NCBI GenBank assembly: GCA_046597185.1
Contig: JBKJLF010000595.1
Span: 1 to 10,242 of the forward strand
From: CAMBDR01 sp046597185
GTDB lineage: Bacteria; Pseudomonadota; Gammaproteobacteria; Burkholderiales; Burkholderiaceae_D
DNA: 10,242 bases
Direction: 5' to 3'
The notes under the pieces are model-generated. The model made no database searches. It was not told the origin of the DNA and was given only the letters and a program-made list of their open reading frames with translations. This document shows, piece after piece, positions 7,501 to 10,242 of the stretch; the first letter of the stretch is position 1, and each line of letters starts with the position of its first letter. A program made the translations under genes and the position numbers.

Positions 7501-9159
7501 TTCGTCCAGGATAGTCAGTGCCAATCTCGCACCAGCGTTGGTCAGGCCGAAAACAGGGTTGCTGCGATCTTCGTTAAGGCCAGGGCACAATTGCGTGGCG
7601 ACAAAACCCCGCAAGTGGGAGCCTTCAGCAAATAAGCGGCTTGTCGCAAACAGCAAGGTGTTTTCAAACATCGGCGCACGGGCAATTTGGTGTAGCCGAT
7701 TTTTAATGTGTTCGTCTTCGCCCATCGTTAGCGCCCATGCTGCCATAAATTCTTGCAACGAGCGGATTTCAAAACCAAATTTGCCCGATTCCTGTTCATC
7801 CAAAAATACCAGCCGCTGTTCGGTTGCGATGGCTATTTGCTGTGCCAACGACTGTAACTCGGGTTCAGCTACTTCTGCGTCGCTCAATACTTGGGAAATG
7901 ACTTCGCGTAGGCGATCACGTGTGATGCGTGCTGCTGCGCCACCACTTTGTTCTGCTTCCACTTGTAGCAACAAGCCTACTCGCTGGTGAATTTGTTCGA
8001 CATAAATGCGATAGTCTCGCAAAAGCGGTGATGCATAGGTATTGCGTTCAATCTCGCGTTCATAAATATGGGAAAAGTAGCGGTGGAATAAAGCCCAGCG
8101 TTCACGCGGGGCGCGGCCAATTTTTTCAAGTAGCGACGTAAGTATGGTTATCTGCAATGGCGATGTCAAAAGACGGGCGGTTGCGGCCTCTTGTGCTGCC
8201 AATTGCATGCGTTGCATTTGCTTTTGGCGTTCCGTTGCATCTTTATGGCGGTTTGTGATTAGCTTTTCAGCGTAACCCAACGCTTGTTGTTGGCTCAGCG
8301 GTATCAGGTATTGCTTGTTGGCGCCAAATTTTGCGAATTCATCCGTATAGCCTTGGGGGCGTGTCGTAATAATTGTGGTGCATGTTTTGTGACAGGTACT
8401 GGGTGTGGTGGTTAATTCATCCAAAGCATCAACGATTTTGAAGCGGTCGGCCCCGGCACCTACTTCATCAAAACCATCCGCTATCAATAGCCAAGGCATG
8501 GCGGTCAGTAGCTTGGCCAAGGTTGTCACTTGCAGACCACAATCTTGGGCCGTTGCTTGACTGGCCAGAAATTGGAGTAGTACCGGGGTTTGTGTATCGA
8601 TTTTCGCTGTCGTTATCCATGCACTAAATTCAGGCAAAGCAATTTGCAAGGGGAGTAAGGGGTTTTTTGGCAGTGCCAATGTAGTGTTGCCTTCAGCTTG
8701 TTTTATGGAAAACGAACAAAGCAATTTTTGTTGTTCTTGCCTTAATTGTGCTGAAAGGGGATTGAGTAATGCAACCCTATGCAGTTGGCTGGCGATTTGT
8801 ACCAGAGTTGACTTGCCTTGGCCTGGACCGCCAATTAACAAATGCGTTATGAAATGTGCTTTTGAATCGTCACCAAGCCAGAAATTTGTGTTTGTAATGT
8901 CTGGTTCATGAATTTTCGTGAGAAAGTATTCTTGGTTTTGGGGTGAATTAATTTCTGGTGTGGTACTCACTGGCAAGTCCACAAACACTTGCGTCAGCGG
9001 TACTTCCCCAATGGTATGTCCGCCTTGCCCCAGCTTGGCATATTGGTTCGCTTCAAGCTGCGCCGCCAGCCAATCACGCACCGAATTGAATTCCACTTCA
9101 CTCAACCCGGCCTTTGCCGCAGCTTCGGCCAAGACCCTGCTTTGCTTTTTCTCTGCCAT
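4498..9159 (-). CDS. NACHT NTPase fused to a PtuA-like ABC/SMC-type ATPase (putative defence sensor-effector)
   Basis: Single uninterrupted 1553-residue protein with two NTPase modules. Residues 1-100 are a helical lead-in containing VPLTQVFVDLPV (53-64). Residues about 100-480 are a NACHT module: Walker A GGPGQGKST (110-118), Walker B LLIADGFDEV (224-233), sensor ITTRPQGY (264-271), SPLQITILTSLL (333-344), and the winged-helix-like FEIRSLQEFMAAWAL (463-477). Residues about 485-1115 are helical and Trp-rich, with no domain I recognise; this is the likely sensing region. Residues about 1120-1490 are an ABC/SMC-type ATPase: Walker A GPNGAGKTT (1160-1168), YGCRRG (1247-1252), signature LSDGY (1344-1348), Walker B LVLIDEIDLHLHP (1384-1396, catalytic Glu1389) and H-loop His1420. 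No long coiled coil separates its halves, as in PtuA. The tail 1541-1547 is basic (AKKRSRK). The ATG at 9159 is the only standard start after the in-frame TAA at 9199-9201. Its Shine-Dalgarno is poor (GAG 12 bases upstream). The HNH gene overlaps its stop. No membrane segment or signal peptide is seen, so it is probably cytoplasmic. Family assignments are firm; the anti-phage role is inferred. Confidence 0.9.
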   Translation of the reverse strand: MAEKKQSRVLAEAAAKAGLSEVEFNSVRDWLAAQLEANQYAKLGQGGHTIGEVPLTQVFVDLPVSTTPEINSPQNQEYFLTKIHEPDITNTNFWLGDDSKAHFITHLLIGGPGQGKSTLVQIASQLHRVALLNPLSAQLRQEQQKLLCSFSIKQAEGNTTLALPKNPLLPLQIALPEFSAWITTAKIDTQTPVLLQFLASQATAQDCGLQVTTLAKLLTAMPWLLIADGFDEVGAGADRFKIVDALDELTTTPSTCHKTCTTIITTRPQGYTDEFAKFGANKQYLIPLSQQQALGYAEKLITNRHKDATERQKQMQRMQLAAQEAATARLLTSPLQITILTSLLEKIGRAPRERWALFHRYFSHIYEREIERNTYASPLLRDYRIYVEQIHQRVGLLLQVEAEQSGGAAARITRDRLREVISQVLSDAEVAEPELQSLAQQIAIATEQRLVFLDEQESGKFGFEIRSLQEFMAAWALTMGEDEHIKNRLHQIARAPMFENTLLFATSRLFAEGSHLRGFVATQLCPGLNEDRSNPVFGLTNAGARLALTILDEGSVLSQPKYSKVLMQYACGIMTSPPVERQRELCNLLSRDTENEFESALQSALNGPQPLSAWLCLLLAINAGFTWVERLADQYWDKLTDYSALLTLCKQREIPMGLWLAQKLDQHANDILPSAFIGVHVTEETARTHWAAWITLIASPISVFNFEKFHKIKNISHLPPPGMPYPKSWAAWVFSCQYELAPSAKSLADTLVEIAKNGKQGEWITLADYFSWPLAVCLKCCESNADLHFVANALHNEEMGDFQDWHKASKRVDGKILAHLNNTPTDLPWNLATLAYGLPLLVYHPFDFAILGSHMTQTTLTEIERTFTTNRFTSVKQFIAKTALRILAKTHADTKQIPHDWRTWLAMNRDEIALFFEQPEWLKLDEWKQLLIDHNDLELFSEFLYFEQYENALQIADRFLVALRFIIFRFDFLEHWLSNNHSTGDQPPILAIKTAQTPLSDTVEWAIFALYFDVLPNDRLNRIHLEIIAAAEKIPALLPAFLKALRNGKRPKTQTQPILLRTYEALAPSHPEYRNVFRALLDLLQSEKSNLDQESTWHQLALPLPCPQTSQASDQAEYIPTQPITLQALELQDARRFQQIKFDFSRPANTTEGQWVVILGPNGAGKTTLLRAIAIALRNIKDPNIWPANSFDGWARLGQSEQRTSETHILVTVNGKQHKTTIRINGNHYYYQDPPQTRPHLLPLFAYGCRRGSALGGASTMVKLGDSGGPEIATLFDEGADLIQAETWLKELDGDAAKNQRSAQIFAAVADALEKLLGVHALEVRDKIVWISDHNGVRMPLRYLSDGYLTTAGWFLDLIARWIDLCERYEVVISTNFMQHMRGLVLIDEIDLHLHPRFQIDIIARTRKLLPQMSFVVTTHNPLTLIGAKAQEIWVLSDEDGRTKVQAGVETPALLTGSELYLSYFGINDYFPGELGQAFQRYAVLCNDIMRSDEEDAELYRLQAQLKAADMLPPYPIAARYAPTHEPAPASTQASALVPEAKKRSRKKTEPNP
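4510..4513 (-). promoter_or_regulatory. Shine-Dalgarno of the HNH gene
   Basis: GGAG on the - strand lies 8 bases before the ATG at 4501, inside the end of the ATPase gene. With the ATGA overlap it supports coupled translation and the chosen start. Confidence 0.55.
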
Positions 9160-9233
9160 GGTTGCGCTATTCTCTTTCGTTACTTGCCCAGGATTGCTTT
9201 ATTTGCCGGATTCAACCTGTTAATACGCCAAAT

Positions 9234-9255
9234 GCGTGGGCACGGGTGCCCACGC
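9234..9255. repeat. Perfect 10-bp inverted repeat with 2-base loop
   Basis: The arms GCGTGGGCAC (9234-9243) and GTGCCCACGC (9246-9255) are perfect complements separated by GG. The near-perfect, GC-rich palindrome looks like a dispersed intergenic repeat, but it could also bind a dimeric regulator. It lies 75 bases or more upstream of the NACHT-ATPase start. Confidence 0.8.
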
Positions 9256-9269
9256 TACATAATTGCATT

Positions 9270-9291
9270 GTTCTCCGCAGAATCGGAGAAC
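9270..9291. repeat. 8-bp inverted repeat with 6-base loop downstream of glnS
   Basis: The arms GTTCTCCG (9270-9277) and CGGAGAAC (9284-9291) pair perfectly around a 6-base loop. It lies about 60 bases past the glnS stop and could attenuate glnS transcription or act as an operator. No T-run follows on the - strand, so it is not a clear intrinsic terminator. Confidence 0.7.
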
Positions 9292-9350
9292 GGTTGTTTC
9301 AGCTTACATCGCGTTTCTTCAACACGTTGCGGACAGTGCGCCCTTAAATA

Positions 9351-10242
9351 TTATTTCCCCCAACTATCCTTGAGCGTCACAATCCGGTTAAACACTAACT
9401 TACCCGGCCTGGAATCTTCCTTATCTGCAATAAAATACCCATGCCGTTCAAACTGAAAGCGTTGTTCTGGCAGTGTACCCGCCATGCCCGGTTCCAGCCA
9501 GGCTTGCACCACTTCCTTGGCATTCGGGTTTAAGGCCAGCTTGAAATCCTTACCGCCCGAATCCGGCATCGGGTCCGTGAACAGGCGATCATACAGCCGC
9601 ACTTCAGCCGAAATCGCATCAAGCGTACTGATCCAGTGGATATTGCCCTTGACTTTATAATTAGCGCTGCCGGGTGTGCCGGATTTGCTGTCTTCAAAGT
9701 AATTGCAATGCACCGCGCTCACGCTGCCATCGGCAAGCCGGTCGTAACCCGTGCATTCCACCACAAAGCCATGGCGCAGCCTTACCTTGTTGCCGGGGAA
9801 TAAACGGAAATACCCCTTGCTAGGTTCCACCATAAAATCATCTTGCTCGATCCAGACTTCACGGCTAATGCTAAACTCGCGCAGGCCGCGCTCAGGAAAC
9901 TGCGGGTGAATCGGCGAGGTGCAGGGCACGCTCACGCCCTCAGGGAAGTTGTCAATAATTAATTTCAACGGACGCAACACGGCGGTGGCGCGCGGGGCTT
10001 TGGGGTCGAGGTCTTCGCGCAGGCAACCTTCGAGAATGCTCATATCGACCCAGCCATCGGATTTGGTGGTCCCCGCCCGCTCGGCCAGTATTTGCAGCGA
10101 CTCCGGCGTGTACCCGCGCCGCCGGATGCCTACCAGGGTTGGCATGCGTGGGTCATCCCAGCCATCCACCAGGCCTTCATCCACCAATTGCCTGAGTTTA
10201 CGCTTGCTGGTAATGACGTAGGTGACATTCATCCGTGCAAAT
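9351..10242 (-). CDS. glnS: Glutaminyl-tRNA synthetase (C-terminal half, 5' end outside window)
   Basis: Cytoplasmic class I aminoacyl-tRNA synthetase that charges tRNA-Gln. The frame stays open past the Met at 10232 to the right edge (Phe-Ala-Arg before Met), and aligns by eye with the residues preceding the KMSKS-like loop of known GlnS. The true start is therefore outside, and about 297 of the usual 550-580 residues are seen. The ATP-binding loop reads ITSKRKL, where E. coli GlnS has VMSKRKL. It is followed by GWDDPRMPTLVGIRRRGYTPES and the acceptor-end linker with EGCLREDLDPKAPRA. The two anticodon-binding beta-barrels follow, recognisable from PIHPQFPERG, REVWIEQDDF, GYFRLFPGNKVRLRHG, KGNIHWIS, EVRLYDRLF and the ending FNRIVTLKDSWGK. 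It is a core gene, so it marks the native chromosome beside the accessory cassette. Confidence 0.95.
   Translation of the reverse strand, partial: FARMNVTYVITSKRKLRQLVDEGLVDGWDDPRMPTLVGIRRRGYTPESLQILAERAGTTKSDGWVDMSILEGCLREDLDPKAPRATAVLRPLKLIIDNFPEGVSVPCTSPIHPQFPERGLREFSISREVWIEQDDFMVEPSKGYFRLFPGNKVRLRHGFVVECTGYDRLADGSVSAVHCNYFEDSKSGTPGSANYKVKGNIHWISTLDAISAEVRLYDRLFTDPMPDSGGKDFKLALNPNAKEVVQAWLEPGMAGTLPEQRFQFERHGYFIADKEDSRPGKLVFNRIVTLKDSWGK

Larger units (their letters stand above)
9160..9350. other. Intergenic region upstream of the NACHT-ATPase gene
   Basis: These 191 bases separate the glnS stop from the NACHT-ATPase start, both on the - strand. The region should hold the cassette promoter unless transcription runs on from glnS. 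I could not find a convincing sigma-70 pair: TATTAA-like and TATGTA-like -10 candidates exist, but none has a good -35 at 16-18 bases. Two inverted repeats (9234-9255 and 9270-9291) fill the centre. No small gene with a credible ribosome site was seen. Confidence 0.6.

Noticed and set aside
7295..7990. 231-residue open frame on the + strand inside the NACHT region
   Set aside because: It is antisense to strongly conserved NACHT-family sequence, has no recognisable domain and has a Ser/Arg/Cys-rich composition typical of a shadow frame.
3653..9159. Retron system, suggested because TIGR02646 HNH proteins accompany retron Ec78-type loci
   Set aside because: No reverse transcriptase gene with a YADD-type motif and no msr/msd-like non-coding block exists in the window; the upstream gap is only 191 bases.
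9270..9291. Intrinsic terminator of glnS
   Set aside because: The stem is good, but on the - strand it is followed by CAATGCAATTATG with no run of T, so it is reported only as an inverted repeat.
8989..9456. 155-residue + strand frame crossing the NACHT-ATPase start, the intergenic region and the glnS end
   Set aside because: It is antisense to the well-supported glnS C-terminus and the ATPase N-terminus, with no plausible ribosome site or domain.
10208..10228. ITSKRKL replacing MSKRKL in the GlnS ATP loop as an anomaly
   Set aside because: The catalytic Ser-Lys pair is kept, and variation at the preceding residue is common in GlnS proteins; not a sign of an inactive enzyme.
10200..10232. 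glnS start at the Met at 10232
   Set aside because: The frame continues to the window edge with Phe-Ala-Arg, as in full-length GlnS just before the KMSKS-like loop, so this Met is internal.

Overview
The window looks like a Gram-negative proteobacterial chromosome, most likely betaproteobacterial. That placement rests on the resemblance of the LPS-core genes and of glnS and is an inference; no 16S rRNA is present. There are no tRNA or rRNA genes, no CRISPR array, and no transposase or integrase in view. All coding sequences appear intact except the first and last, which are cut by the window edges.

Left part (2-3526, + strand) is a tight envelope operon. It holds the C-terminal part of an O-antigen ligase/polymerase-type membrane protein, then msbA (lipid A-core flippase, overlapping the ligase by 8 bases), then waaF (heptosyltransferase II, 17 bases after msbA, with a strong Shine-Dalgarno). 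Together they build the inner core, flip the lipid A-core and attach or polymerise O-antigen.

Middle part (3653-9159, - strand) is a two-gene accessory cassette and the main point of interest. The first gene encodes a 1553-residue protein with two separate P-loop NTPase modules: an N-terminal NACHT (STAND/NLR-like) module and a C-terminal ABC/SMC-type AAA ATPase resembling PtuA of Septu. They are joined by about 630 residues I do not recognise. Its stop codon overlaps by 4 bases (ATGA) the start of a 282-residue HNH endonuclease of the TIGR02646/PtuB type. I read this as an anti-phage system in which a Septu-like ATPase-nuclease effector has been fused to an NLR-like sensor. Defence function is inferred from the families, not shown by the sequence alone.

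Right part (9351-10242, - strand) is the C-terminal half of glnS, a core gene. The cassette therefore sits between two housekeeping loci. It is bordered on one side by a four-copy 14-bp tandem repeat plus a dispersed-repeat-like hairpin (3556-3643), and on the other by a 191-base gap with two strong inverted repeats (9234-9255 and 9270-9291).
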